DNA of 64,000 nt. It comes from Microcystis aeruginosa LEGE 91341 (GTDB taxonomy: Bacteria > Cyanobacteriota > Cyanobacteriia > Cyanobacteriales > Microcystaceae). The notes beneath the pieces are model-generated. The model had not been told where the DNA came from and ran no database searches. It saw only the letters and a program-made list of their open reading frames with translations. This document shows positions 26,730 through 35,771 of the stretch, piece after piece. Positions within the stretch are counted from its first letter, which is position 1; every line of letters begins with the position of its first letter. The position numbers and the translations under genes are program-made. The DNA lies in NCBI RefSeq assembly GCF_015206885.1, contig NZ_JADEXY010000003.1:1-64000 (forward strand). Reading direction: 5' to 3'.

Positions 26730-28241
26730 AAATTCTTTGACCACTTCCTCTACTTTGCGATCGCGTCCATCCACCTGATAGTTTAATTTCTGCATAGTGC
26801 TGGAGGTAATTTTGCCGGTGAGTTTGGCTAAAACCTGTCGCAATTGCGGATATTTTTGCAAACTATCCCGGTTAAAAATCGGTACCGCTTCGTAGGGAGG
26901 AAAATAGCGTTGATCATCTTCTAGGATGACTAAATCTAGCACGGGAATTAAGCCATCGGTGGAATTTCCCGCCACTAAATCCACTTGTTTTTCGGCTAAA
27001 GCGCGGTACATTAACCCTAAATCCATCACTTTCGGGGGTTGGGCAAAAGTTAGACCGTAGGTCTTCGCTAATCCCTTGTAACCGTCTTCCCTTTCCAAAA
27101 ATTCATAACCAAAACCCGCTTGCCAATTGGGGGTATATTTAGCCACCTGCGAGAGAGTTTTAAGATTGTATTGACTGGCGGTTTCTCCCCGGATAACAAT
27201 GGCGAAAGTATTCTCAAATCCTAGACTGGGAAACACTTCTAGATTAAATTTTTCTGGATAAATCTCTTGCAGCTTTTCAGAGACTAATCGGGCATCGTTA
27301 AGGGGTTTTTCCTGCAAAATTCCCGTGAAAGCCGTGCCAGAATACTCCACATAACCATCGATTTTACCCGCTTTCACCGCTTCATGACAGATCAGAGTAC
27401 CACCGAGATTAAATTGACGATCAACCCGTAAATTCGTCTCTTTTTCGATTTCCTGTGCCAAAATTTCCCCTAAAATCACCTGTTCAGTAAAATTTTTGGA
27501 ACCGATCACCACTGTGCCGGGGGATGAATGGAAAATTTGAGTCAAGAGGAAAGATAGCAGGGCTAACCCGATTAAACCTAAGCCCCATTGCCATTTAGAG
27601 GGCTTTTTCGGACGTGGCGAAGGGGTAAAGGTCTTTTCTAGCCGACCGAGACTCCAATCGGCAACAAAGGCTAAAAAAGCGGCAGGAATTGCCCCCGCCA
27701 AAATTAACTGATTGTTGACCGTGGCAATACCGCGAAAAATAAACACTCCCAAACCACCGCCACCGATGGCAGCTGCGATCGTAGCCACACCGATAGCAAT
27801 CACCGTCGCAATTCTCACTCCTGCCAAAATTGTCGCCCTAGCCAGGGGTAATTCGATATAGCGCAGGATTTGTCCGTCAGTCATGCCTAGGGATAACCCG
27901 GCTAATTTTAATTCGGAATCAACTTTTTTGATGCCCAGATAGGTATTTAAAACAATTGGCAGTAAGGTATAGAGAGTTAGGGCAACAATAGCGGGAATTT
28001 TGCCGATTCCTCCCAAAAAAGGCACGGAAATTAAAAAACCAAATAGGGCTAAACTGGGGATAGTCTGTAGGGTGTTAACGATCGCTATAATCGGTTGAGC
28101 GAGAATAGCTTGACGACTAATTAAAATACCTAGAGGAATCCCGATTAAGCTACCCATAGCCATGGCTATTCCCGTCAAGAAAAGATGCTCTCCAGTGCGA
28201 AAAGCGATTTCCCCCCCATAATCTAGCCAAAAACTATCCAT
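26712..28241 (-). CDS. Osmoprotectant-type ABC transporter, fused permease and substrate-binding protein
   Basis: A fusion of two ABC subunits (509 residues). Residues ~15-215 are a ProW/OpuB-type permease with about five hydrophobic segments and the EAA-like loop SLGMTDGQILRYIELPLARATILAG. A further membrane helix near 223-243 leads into a QAT-type substrate-binding domain (VVIGSKNFTEQVILGEILAQEIE). Family substrates are glycine betaine, choline or similar compounds. No ATPase gene lies next to it in this window, so the energising subunit must be encoded elsewhere. Convergent with cysS. Confidence 0.88.
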   Translation of the reverse strand: MDSFWLDYGGEIAFRTGEHLFLTGIAMAMGSLIGIPLGILISRQAILAQPIIAIVNTLQTIPSLALFGFLISVPFLGGIGKIPAIVALTLYTLLPIVLNTYLGIKKVDSELKLAGLSLGMTDGQILRYIELPLARATILAGVRIATVIAIGVATIAAAIGGGGLGVFIFRGIATVNNQLILAGAIPAAFLAFVADWSLGRLEKTFTPSPRPKKPSKWQWGLGLIGLALLSFLLTQIFHSSPGTVVIGSKNFTEQVILGEILAQEIEKETNLRVDRQFNLGGTLICHEAVKAGKIDGYVEYSGTAFTGILQEKPLNDARLVSEKLQEIYPEKFNLEVFPSLGFENTFAIVIRGETASQYNLKTLSQVAKYTPNWQAGFGYEFLEREDGYKGLAKTYGLTFAQPPKVMDLGLMYRALAEKQVDLVAGNSTDGLIPVLDLVILEDDQRYFPPYEAVPIFNRDSLQKYPQLRQVLAKLTGKITSSTMQKLNYQVDGRDRKVEEVVKEFLVSLS

Positions 28242-28359
28242 AAACTTCTCTTAAAGCGGATGCTTCATCCTATTGTATAGAATAAATAGTATCTATTAGT
28301 TCCAGTCTTGATTTAAAGATTCTACCACCATCTTGACATTATTTCCTCCCTAAAGACCA

Positions 28360-29364
28360 ATGACTAACAAATTTAATCCTCGGGCTAAAACTGTTGCCGA
28401 TTGGGCCTATATCGGTGTTGATAAACATTTTCATAAAGTTCTTAAACACGAAGCTGGGGTTTTACTCGATCAGGACCCAGAAGAATTGCATCAAATTCGT
28501 GTGGGAATGCGCCGTCTTCGCAGTACCTTAACTGGTTTTGATCCCGCTTTAACCATGCCGAAATATGCCGATCAAAAACGGGTGGGTAATCTGGGCAGAA
28601 TTTTAGGAGAATTGCGAGATTTAGATGTGTTAAAAGAGGCTTTTATCGGTCATTATCAGCCAATTTTACCCCCGCAAGAACAGGAGCTACTGAAGAAAGT
28701 TTTACAAGTTCTCGAAAGCCAAAGAAAGAAGGCATTTGCTAAGGTAGAAAAGCTGTTAAAGTCCGATAAATTTCTCAATTTTAAGGCAGATTTTGCCCGT
28801 TGGTTGGATAATCCCACCTATCAACCGATGGGAAAATTAGATATTGCTACGGTTTTACCAGACTTATTATTACCGCAAGCGAGTCGTTTTTTACTGCACG
28901 AAGGCTGGTTAGTTGGGGTAAATTTAGAGGAAGATCAAAAAGTAAGAGAGTTTTCTAGTCAAGAAATTGATGACTTATTGGAAAAAGAAGGATTATTACT
29001 GCATGATCTCCGCAAAGAAGCCAAGCGTTCCCGCTATAATATGGAGTTATTCACTCAGTTTTATGGCGACAAATATCAAGAGTATCTAGAAGATATTAAA
29101 AACCTTCAAAGTGTTCTCGGAGAAATGCAGGATTGTTGTGTTCTCTCGGATTTTCTTAGCCAAATTTTCCCCAATTGTCTTGCCAAGGAAATGCCCACTT
29201 TACTAGAAATTTTCCAAAATATCCGTCACCAAAAATGGCAAGAATGGCAACCCCTACAAAAGAAATTCCTTGACGCTGACACCAGAAAAAGTCTGCACCA
29301 GACAATTTTAGAGCCTATTTTTCGGCCAAATAGTGTAGAATTAGAAACTAATCCAGAATTCTGA
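28360..29364 (+). CDS. CHAD domain-containing protein
   Basis: 334 residues, helical and strongly basic and histidine-rich. It begins with HFHKVLKHEAGVLLDQDPEELHQIRVGMRRLRSTL and ends with the second repeat LHDLRKEAKRSRYNMELF. These conserved histidine/arginine patches define the CHAD fold, which binds polyphosphate. Its role here may be polyphosphate-associated. No CYTH triphosphatase domain is present. The gene is followed 12 bp later by the pyrF-pyrE fusion, so the two are probably one transcript. Confidence 0.9.
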   Translation: MTNKFNPRAKTVADWAYIGVDKHFHKVLKHEAGVLLDQDPEELHQIRVGMRRLRSTLTGFDPALTMPKYADQKRVGNLGRILGELRDLDVLKEAFIGHYQPILPPQEQELLKKVLQVLESQRKKAFAKVEKLLKSDKFLNFKADFARWLDNPTYQPMGKLDIATVLPDLLLPQASRFLLHEGWLVGVNLEEDQKVREFSSQEIDDLLEKEGLLLHDLRKEAKRSRYNMELFTQFYGDKYQEYLEDIKNLQSVLGEMQDCCVLSDFLSQIFPNCLAKEMPTLLEIFQNIRHQKWQEWQPLQKKFLDADTRKSLHQTILEPIFRPNSVELETNPEF

Positions 29365-29376
29365 GATTAGGAACCG

Positions 29377-30810
29377 ATGAATTTTTTTCAAAAGTTAAAC
29401 CACGCCATTAGTCAAAACCAGACTCTACTTGTCCTCGGTTTAGATGCTAACCCCGAAATGATGCCCTCCACCCCGGGAGAATTAATCGTTAATTTAGAAC
29501 AGTGGCTCAAGTTTATTATCGATGAAACCGCCCCTTTTGTCTGTGCCTACAAACCAACTTTAGGTTTTTATCAAGCTTTGGGAGCAGCGGGATTAGAATT
29601 ATTACAGCGAATTTTAGCGGCAATTCCCGCTCATATCCCGGTAATTTTGGATGCTAAACACGGTGATATTAATACTAGCAGTATTTTAGCCGAGACTATC
29701 TTTAAAACTTGGCAGGTGGACGCGGTTACTCTCAATCCCTACTCCGGACAGGATCACGTTGCTCCTTTTTTAGTTTACCCCGAGCATGGCGCTTTTATCC
29801 TCTGTCATACTTCCAATCAAGGCGCGATTAATCTGCAAGAATTTCCCAGTCGCGACAATCCTTTTTATCTGCAAGTTGTCAAAGAAGCTTGCACCTGGGG
29901 AACTCCCGAACAGGTGTTTTTAGAAGTGGGAACCACTCAACCAGAGATATTGAAAAAGATTCGCAATTTTGCTCCCGAAAGATTGATTTTATTACGCAGT
30001 ATTTGGGAAGACAAAAGTAAATTCTCCGAGTTAATTACTCTGGGTTTAAATAGTCATGGTGAGGGTTTATTAATTCCTGTCCCCCAAGACTTTTTATCTC
30101 AACCCGATTTGGGGGCAAAAGTCAAGGATTTACGCGAGGAAGTCAACAAAATTAAACAAAATCACCAGCAAGAATCAAGCCAAGATGAGACTTGGTCTGC
30201 TAACGTTTGTCTTTTAAAACAACATCCTCATCAGGATTTAATTCTACAATTATTTGATATTGGTTGCTTGATGTTTGGCGATTATGTGCAAGCATCGGGA
30301 GAAACTTTTTCCTATTATATCGATCTTAGAAAAATTATCTCTAATCCTAATATTTTTCAGCAGGTAATTGAAGCCTATGGAGAAATATTAAAAACCTTGA
30401 CATTTGACCGCATTGCTGGTATCCCCTACGGCTCTTTACCTACAGCCACGGGTTTATCTTTATTATTAAATCATCCGATGATTTTCCCCCGCAAAGAAGT
30501 AAAAGCTCACGGCACAAGAAGAGTAATTGAAGGTAATTTTCAAGTGGGGGAAACGGTGGTAGTGGTGGACGATATTTTAATTTCTGGCAAAAGTGCGATC
30601 GAGGGGGCAGAAAAGATTAAATCGGCGGGATTATTAGTTAATGATATCGTGGTTTTTATCGACCATGGTGGCCCCGTTAAAGATAAACTTCGTAGCCATG
30701 GTTATCAACCTTATTCGGTTTTAACCCTAGCAGAAATTACCGATACTCTCTACGAAGCGGGAAGACTGACAGAAGCAGAATATAGCTGTTTTTTAAATCG
30801 CTCCCATTGA
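29377..30810 (+). CDS. pyrFE: Bifunctional orotidine-5'-phosphate decarboxylase / orotate phosphoribosyltransferase
   Basis: 477 residues catalysing the last two steps of UMP synthesis. Residues 1-~280 are OMP decarboxylase of the bacterial PyrF type: LGLDANPEMMP and the catalytic DAKHGDI (Lys94). Residues ~290-477 are orotate phosphoribosyltransferase, with the PRPP-binding motif VVVVDDILISGKSAIEGA and the substrate segment FGDYVQASGETFSYYIDLR. The domain order (decarboxylase first) is the reverse of animal and plant UMP synthase. Start and length are unambiguous. Confidence 0.93.
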   Translation: MNFFQKLNHAISQNQTLLVLGLDANPEMMPSTPGELIVNLEQWLKFIIDETAPFVCAYKPTLGFYQALGAAGLELLQRILAAIPAHIPVILDAKHGDINTSSILAETIFKTWQVDAVTLNPYSGQDHVAPFLVYPEHGAFILCHTSNQGAINLQEFPSRDNPFYLQVVKEACTWGTPEQVFLEVGTTQPEILKKIRNFAPERLILLRSIWEDKSKFSELITLGLNSHGEGLLIPVPQDFLSQPDLGAKVKDLREEVNKIKQNHQQESSQDETWSANVCLLKQHPHQDLILQLFDIGCLMFGDYVQASGETFSYYIDLRKIISNPNIFQQVIEAYGEILKTLTFDRIAGIPYGSLPTATGLSLLLNHPMIFPRKEVKAHGTRRVIEGNFQVGETVVVVDDILISGKSAIEGAEKIKSAGLLVNDIVVFIDHGGPVKDKLRSHGYQPYSVLTLAEITDTLYEAGRLTEAEYSCFLNRSH

Positions 30811-31152
30811 TATTTAGCCATCAGTTATCAGTTATCAGTTATCAGTTATCAATTTTAAGTGAGCAGTTATCAGTTTTAAGTGAGCAGTATGTATTAAGTG
30901 AGCCTCATCAAATGGCAGTTTCCTGCTGTCGGCTCTTCTAGGTTCTGTGTGATAAGTTTAACTTACATAGGATCGATCAATCTTTGTGTCTTTGTGGTTC
31001 GTTCCACCCCCTCGCTAGGAGGAATGTATCTTAGAATACATTTTGCCCACCAAACCTAAGAGAGCCTGCTGTCTTTTCACTGATTACTGATCACTGATTA
31101 CTGATCACTGATTACTGATCACTGATTACTGATCACTGATCACTGAAAATTG
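30811..31152. repeat. Intergenic region with two tandem-repeat blocks
   Basis: About 340 bp between convergent genes. Block one (30818-30900) is made of TTATCAG units and a repeated TTTTAAGTGAGCAGT. Block two (31078-31146) is CTGATCACTGATTA units. Between them lies a non-coding stretch including the palindrome AATGTATCTTAGAATACATT near 31023. No gene was recognised. Confidence 0.7.
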
Positions 31153-31449
31153 TTAAGAAACTTGACTGCGTAAGACCTTTAGGGTATTCAGGAGCTTGCT
31201 TTCTTCTTTTTCCTCAAAAATAGTTAAATCTTTCGGTTTACAACGTTTTATATCCAATTTAATCCCCTGCGCTCCTTCTGTTTTCAAATCTTCTTCATAA
31301 CCGGCTTGAGCGACTTCAGCCTCGTCTTTAGCGAGAAAAGGGCCGAAATAATAAGTACATCTGGGATAGTCGGTTTTAATCTCGACCCAGTAGGCTAATC
31401 CGAACCTTTCGAGTAAGCTAATCAAAAATTCTTTCATTTCGTTCCCCAT
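31153..31449 (-). CDS. DUF1816 domain-containing protein
   Basis: 98 residues matching DUF1816, a small cyanobacterial family: FGLAYWVEIKTDYPRCTYYFGPF, then AGYEEDLKTEGAQGIKLDIKRCKPKDLTIF. Function unknown; relatives occur alone or near phycobilisome-linked genes. The ATG at 31449 or the internal ATG at 31437, which has GGGGA five bases upstream, could be the start. The spacing slightly favours 31437. Confidence 0.8.
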   Translation of the reverse strand: MGNEMKEFLISLLERFGLAYWVEIKTDYPRCTYYFGPFLAKDEAEVAQAGYEEDLKTEGAQGIKLDIKRCKPKDLTIFEEKEESKLLNTLKVLRSQVS

Positions 31450-31561
31450 CTAAATCTACTCTGGTGGTTTTGTTACGTTCGTTTACATTTCGCAAACTTC
31501 CTTCCTATTTTATTTATACTTTCTCCTTTTGGCTATTGGCAGTGTCGAAAAATACAGATTC

Positions 31562-32428
31562 TCAGTCGGGGGAATTTTGCCAGCGTTGCCGGTAAACCTC
31601 GTAAAGAGCCATACCCGCCGCCACCGAAGCATTGAGACTGGGGGTTTTGCCTGCCAAAGGGATAGATACCAACTCATCGCAGGACTTTTGGGTTAGCAGA
31701 CTCAAACCCTCTCCCTCCGAACCTACCACCAATCCTATCGCACCCGTTAAATTGATTGTGTGTAAAGATTTACCAGTTTTTGCCGCCGTGCCGTAGAGCC
31801 AAAAACCGGCCGCTTTTAATTCCTCTAAAGCACGATTGAGATTGACCACCCTAGCGACGGGTAAATATTCCAAGGATCCGGCCGCCACTTTCATCACTGT
31901 CGATGTCACCCCGGCGGCACGACGTTGGGGAATAACTACCCCCTGACAACCCATAGCTTCGGCGGTGCGAATGATTGCCCCCAGGTTATGGGGATCCGTG
32001 ATCCCTTCAGCGATGACGATGACGGGGTGGCGACTTCTGCCCTTAGCTTTTTCGATCAGATCGGCTAATTCAATATAATCATAGGGAGACATCTGGGCCG
32101 CAATCCCCTGATGATTGGCCTTATTGGTAATCTGATCGAGACGCAGATCGTCCACCTCATCAATTACCGTGCCGTTGGCCTTGGCTTTTTCTAGGAGGGT
32201 ATGATAACGGGGATCGTAACGGAGTCGATTGACCACCCAAATCCGATTCAGTTGGCGCTCCTCCTCCATGGCCGTTAAAACCACCCGGCGACCGTAGAGC
32301 AGATCATCAGCTTCTTGGTTTTCTGGAGTTACTGCCGGGGATTTAGCCAGAATTGGCCCGGTTTTTGGCCGCGAGGGCCGGCGAGAATTACGATTATCGG
32401 ACTTGTCACGAAATGGTCGATCGCTCAT
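31562..32428 (-). CDS. rlmB: 23S rRNA (guanosine-2'-O)-methyltransferase, RlmB/TrmH family
   Basis: A SPOUT-fold methyltransferase; RlmB methylates G2251 of 23S rRNA. A charged N-terminal tail is followed by the substrate-binding domain ([39 protein letters not shown]) and the knotted catalytic domain ([61 protein letters not shown]). 288 residues is typical. It is the last gene of a likely carA / STAS / mrnC / rlmB run, 25 bp after mrnC. Confidence 0.93.
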   Translation of the reverse strand: MSDRPFRDKSDNRNSRRPSRPKTGPILAKSPAVTPENQEADDLLYGRRVVLTAMEEERQLNRIWVVNRLRYDPRYHTLLEKAKANGTVIDEVDDLRLDQITNKANHQGIAAQMSPYDYIELADLIEKAKGRSRHPVIVIAEGITDPHNLGAIIRTAEAMGCQGVVIPQRRAAGVTSTVMKVAAGSLEYLPVARVVNLNRALEELKAAGFWLYGTAAKTGKSLHTINLTGAIGLVVGSEGEGLSLLTQKSCDELVSIPLAGKTPSLNASVAAGMALYEVYRQRWQNSPD

Positions 32429-32453
32429 GGTTGCATGGATTAAGAGTAGAGGG

Positions 32454-32870
32454 CTATAATTCTAGTTTTTCTAATAGTTGATGTAATCTTGAGGGGTCTT
32501 GGAGATAAAGATAGCCGAACAGGGTTTCTAAACTGCTGGCCTGCTGATAGACTTGGGCTGTCAGACGACGGCGTTTTCCCGTGACCGCATTGCGTCCCCG
32601 GCGCAGAATTTCTTTTTCTTGGTCTGTCAGATAAGGCTGCAGTTGCGCTAAATCTAAAGCCTGTTGTTCGGCCCTGACCTTGCCTACCACCTGAGCGTGA
32701 TAGTCTCCCAGACGCTGGGGCGGCAGTAAATAATAGGTGCGGATGTATAATTCATAAACAGCATCCCCTAGATAGGCCAGGGAAGCGGGCGATAATCGGT
32801 CAAGACCCTCTAGGATTGGTGAACCCTCGCCATTGACCTGTAAGCGAATTTTTTCGAGAGGAGATTCCAC
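32454..32870 (-). CDS. mrnC: Mini-ribonuclease 3 (MrnC)
   Basis: 138 residues containing the RNase III catalytic fold without the dsRNA-binding domain. Key motif [18 protein letters not shown] holds the catalytic aspartate and glutamate positions; [32 protein letters not shown] follows. Mini-III enzymes mature 23S rRNA in bacteria. It starts with GTG (32868-32870), three bases after the upstream STAS gene stop, indicating translational coupling. The downstream neighbour rlmB also acts on 23S rRNA. Confidence 0.9.
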   Translation of the reverse strand: MESPLEKIRLQVNGEGSPILEGLDRLSPASLAYLGDAVYELYIRTYYLLPPQRLGDYHAQVVGKVRAEQQALDLAQLQPYLTDQEKEILRRGRNAVTGKRRRLTAQVYQQASSLETLFGYLYLQDPSRLHQLLEKLEL

Positions 32871-32873
32871 GAT

Positions 32874-33242
32874 TTACGCTTTTTCTAGATATTCGATCGC
32901 CGCTTCTAGGGTGGGTTGCAGGGAAAAAAACTTCTCCAATCGCACCAGTTTTACGGTTTGAGTTACCCGGGGATTGGTAACAATTTGTAAACTGCCCCCT
33001 TCGGTTTTGGCCTTTTTCACCAATTTTACCAAAGCCCCTAAACCGGAGCTATCGATAAAATCAATCTGAGCGAGGCTAATAATCACATCTTTGGGACCTT
33101 CGTCCACATAGCCTTCGATCACCTTACAAAAAGTCGGTTCGGAAAAGGCATCTAAAAGACCCGTCAAACGGAAAATTTGGTACTTATCTCTGACCTCGCG
33201 GGTGCCTCGCAAGCTGACAGTCAAGTTAATTGCTTCTGGAAT
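32874..33242 (-). CDS. STAS-domain anti-sigma factor antagonist-like protein, probable non-standard start
   Basis: A single STAS domain (SpoIIAA/RsbV-like): YQIFRLTGLLDAFSEPTF, then VIISLAQIDFIDSSGLGALVKLVKKAK, where the serine of DSSGL is the usual phosphorylation site. It would bind anti-sigma factor or kinase partners. Start choice: an in-frame TAG at 33254-33252 limits the upstream side, and no ATG or GTG lies between it and the conserved TVSLRG. A TTG at 33224 is 23 bases from a perfect AGGAGG (33253-33248), too far. An ATT at 33242 is exactly 5 bases away, giving MIPEAINLTVSLRG, 122 residues. I therefore prefer ATT but keep TTG as the alternative. Confidence 0.8.
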   Translation of the reverse strand: MPEAINLTVSLRGTREVRDKYQIFRLTGLLDAFSEPTFCKVIEGYVDEGPKDVIISLAQIDFIDSSGLGALVKLVKKAKTEGGSLQIVTNPRVTQTVKLVRLEKFFSLQPTLEAAIEYLEKA

Positions 33243-33247
33243 AATCG

Positions 33248-33253
33248 CCTCCT
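33248..33253 (-). promoter_or_regulatory. Strong ribosome-binding site deciding the STAS gene start
   Basis: Perfect AGGAGG on the minus strand, overlapping an in-frame TAG stop. Spacing is 5 nt to ATT (33242) and 23 nt to the TTG (33224). It argues for initiation at ATT. Confidence 0.55.
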
Positions 33254-33298
33254 AGCTCTAGAGCCGTAAAAATCAAAACCCTAGTATATCCTAAAAAT

Positions 33299-34447
33299 TT
33301 ACGACCGATCCTTTTTTGCTTGCCGCATTAAATCGACAAATTTGCCAAACAGATAATCGGCATCGTGGGGGCCGGGACTGGCCTCGGGGTGGTATTGTAC
33401 CGAGAAAAAGGGCAGAGACTTGTGTTTTAAACCCGCTACGGTGCGATCATTGAGGTTGAGATGGGTAATCTCCACTTGCGGATTTAAAGATGCCTCCTGC
33501 ACGGCAAAACCATGATTCTGACTGGTAATTTCCACCTGTTGCTGCAGTCCACAGGGTTGATTTAACCCGCGATGGCCAAATTTCAGTTTAAAGGTTTCTG
33601 CCCCTAGGGATAGGCCTAAAATTTGATGACCCATACAGATGCCAAAAGTCGGTTTTTCTCCTTGCAAAAGTTGCTTGGCTAGGGCAATTCCTTCGGTGAC
33701 AGCCGCCGGATCTCCCGGTCCGTTAGAAAAGAAAATACCATCGGGATTATATTCGGCGATTTTTTCCGGGGGAGTGTCCGCGGGAACCACGATCACCCGA
33801 CAACCGTAGCTGGCTAAACGCCGGAGAATATTGCGTTTGATGCCAAAATCGACCGCTACTACCGTTAACGGTTCTTGATCACTATCAATTGGCGCAAATT
33901 CCCAGGCGGACGGGGTGGGAGTCGTCCACTCGTACACTTCCTTGGTGGTTACTTCCTTAACGAGATTTAACCCGGCCATACTGGGGGCTGCCTGCACCAG
34001 CCGCAGTAAATCGTGATAATCGAGTATTTCCGTGGAAATTGCCCCATTCATCGCCCCAACTGAGCGAATTTTGCGGGTCAGGGAGCGGGTATCGATGCCA
34101 TAGATGCCAATAACATGATGAGCGGCCAGATAATCCGGTAGGGATTGGCTAGAACGCCAATTACTGGGCCGATGGCAGATGTTTTTTGCGATCGCTCCTT
34201 TCACCTGGGGACGAATTGACTCCTCATCTTCGGGATTAACCCCCGTATTCCCCAATTCTGGATAGGTAAAAGTGACGATTTGACCAGCATAACTGGGATC
34301 GGTGAGGACTTCCTGATAACCGGTCATCCCCGTGTTAAAGACAACTTCGCCGACGGTGGTTCCCTTGGCTCCGAAGGAATAACCCTCGTAAACTGTACCA
34401 TCGGCTAGAACTAATAAGGCTTTTTGACTAGCAGCACTTGATATCAT
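33299..34447 (-). CDS. carA: Carbamoyl-phosphate synthase small subunit
   Basis: The glutaminase subunit feeding ammonia to CarB for arginine and pyrimidine synthesis. N-terminal CPSase domain: [38 protein letters not shown]-terminal class I glutamine amidotransferase: [17 protein letters not shown], the nucleophile region GICMGHQ and the histidine-glutamate pair [10 protein letters not shown]. The ATG at 34447 is chosen over an upstream TTG at 34453. 383 residues is normal. First gene of the likely minus-strand run with the STAS gene (57 bp downstream). Confidence 0.96.
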   Translation of the reverse strand: MISSAASQKALLVLADGTVYEGYSFGAKGTTVGEVVFNTGMTGYQEVLTDPSYAGQIVTFTYPELGNTGVNPEDEESIRPQVKGAIAKNICHRPSNWRSSQSLPDYLAAHHVIGIYGIDTRSLTRKIRSVGAMNGAISTEILDYHDLLRLVQAAPSMAGLNLVKEVTTKEVYEWTTPTPSAWEFAPIDSDQEPLTVVAVDFGIKRNILRRLASYGCRVIVVPADTPPEKIAEYNPDGIFFSNGPGDPAAVTEGIALAKQLLQGEKPTFGICMGHQILGLSLGAETFKLKFGHRGLNQPCGLQQQVEITSQNHGFAVQEASLNPQVEITHLNLNDRTVAGLKHKSLPFFSVQYHPEASPGPHDADYLFGKFVDLMRQAKKDRS

Positions 34448-34644
34448 CGTCAATTTTTTAATCTTGAGTAGTGGTGAGAAACAGAAGTCAAGGATAGACT
34501 AGAACAGGGACTAGAAAACGAATTGCTTAGTTTTAATTGGCTAGGGCGTTTTATGATTAAGAGTACGTCCGCTCAAACACAACAGCTTCCCCTGACTAGC
34601 CATCGGCAAAATCCTATCGCTTAAAAAATAACTATATAAGTAAT

Positions 34645-35529
34645 ATGAGTCCAAGAAAACTTACTGATGCCACGAAAAAAGAAATTCTTAAGCTTTATCG
34701 GGAAACGGAGGCCACCACTTCCACGTTAGCTGAGCGTTATGGCGTGAGTAGTTCTACGGTCAGTCGTTTTCTCAAAAATTCTTTTTCTGGCCAGGAATAC
34801 GAGCAGTTAATCCAGAAAAAACGCTTGGCCCGCAATGCTCGTGGCCTTGAGGAGGACGAAACAGCAGCGGATTTACCGGAAAAAGCGATCGAGGTGATTG
34901 GTTTTCGGGCAGCCCAAATCGCAGCTAAAGATGAGCAGGCTTTTGAGCAACCGATCGCTTCTGTGGAACAATTAACCCTGTTAATGGATACCGCTTACCC
35001 GCCAGAAGCAGATAATCCAGAAGATACAGAAATTAATGGCGATAAGACCCTAGAAACCGCTAATTTAAACGAGTTTTTCGTCGAAGCTATCGAGGAAGAG
35101 GAGGAGGAAGATGAGCTTGACGAGGATTGGGATGAAGAGGAGGATGAAGATGAAGATGAAGATGAGGAGGAGGAACTAGCGGACAGCTATTTAGGCCCGA
35201 CTATCGTTAAAACCGCCCAATTACAGATCTTACCCCTCTCGGCGGCGGCTTTTCCCAAAACCTGTTACTTGGTCATTGATCGCGCTGCCGAATTAATCAC
35301 CCGTCCCCTCAAGGATTTTGCCGAATTGGGTAAGGTTCCCCCTCAGGAAATCCAGCAGCGCACTCTCCCCATCTTTGAAAGTCATCGCATCGCTCGTCGT
35401 TTCTCCAAGCGCAAGGAAAAAGTGATTAAAGTTCCCGACGGTCGCCTGATTGAAAAAGCTCACGCTCAACTGGAAGCGAAAGGGATCACCCGTCTGCTCA
35501 TGGATGGTCGTATCTACGCTTTAGAGTAG
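34645..35529 (+). CDS. Helix-turn-helix protein with a long acidic tract
   Basis: 294 residues in three parts. Residues 1-50 are a transposase/homeodomain-like helix-turn-helix (LTDATKKEILKLYRETEATTSTLAERYGVSSSTVSRFLKN). Residues ~150-176 are almost pure Glu/Asp (bases 35094-35175). The C-terminal ~110 residues look globular and conserved (CYLVIDRAAELITRPLKDF, ARRFSKRKEKVIKVPDGRLIEKAHAQLEAKGITRLLMDGRIY). I read it as a cyanobacterial DNA-binding protein of unknown role, not as a transposase, because no catalytic domain follows. Confidence 0.7.
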   Translation: MSPRKLTDATKKEILKLYRETEATTSTLAERYGVSSSTVSRFLKNSFSGQEYEQLIQKKRLARNARGLEEDETAADLPEKAIEVIGFRAAQIAAKDEQAFEQPIASVEQLTLLMDTAYPPEADNPEDTEINGDKTLETANLNEFFVEAIEEEEEEDELDEDWDEEEDEDEDEDEEEELADSYLGPTIVKTAQLQILPLSAAAFPKTCYLVIDRAAELITRPLKDFAELGKVPPQEIQQRTLPIFESHRIARRFSKRKEKVIKVPDGRLIEKAHAQLEAKGITRLLMDGRIYALE

Positions 35530-35771
35530 GGAATTAGGGGATAGGAGACTTTTCAGTCTCCCCCAAACCCGTTGCTGAGGGTGGAGACTCGCGCAGTTGA
35601 GAGGATTCAGCTTAGATGAGTTTACCCTAAGAAAATATGCCAATTTCATTCAGAGTAGAACTAGCTTACCAATAATTGGCTATGAGTGAGCGCGGTTTTT
35701 TTCTGGATTTATCACCGTGGTTAGTGTAGTTCAAACTGGTATTACTTACCCAAGTTTTGGTTATCTGGTCA

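Noticed and set aside
8370-31146. Tandem AATTCATA, CTGATCACTGATTA and CTGACTC arrays as CRISPR
   Set aside because: Units are contiguous with no unique spacers and there are no cas genes.
34645-35529. Transposase
   Set aside because: Only the N-terminal HTH resembles transposases; no DDE or other catalytic core and no inverted repeats flank it.
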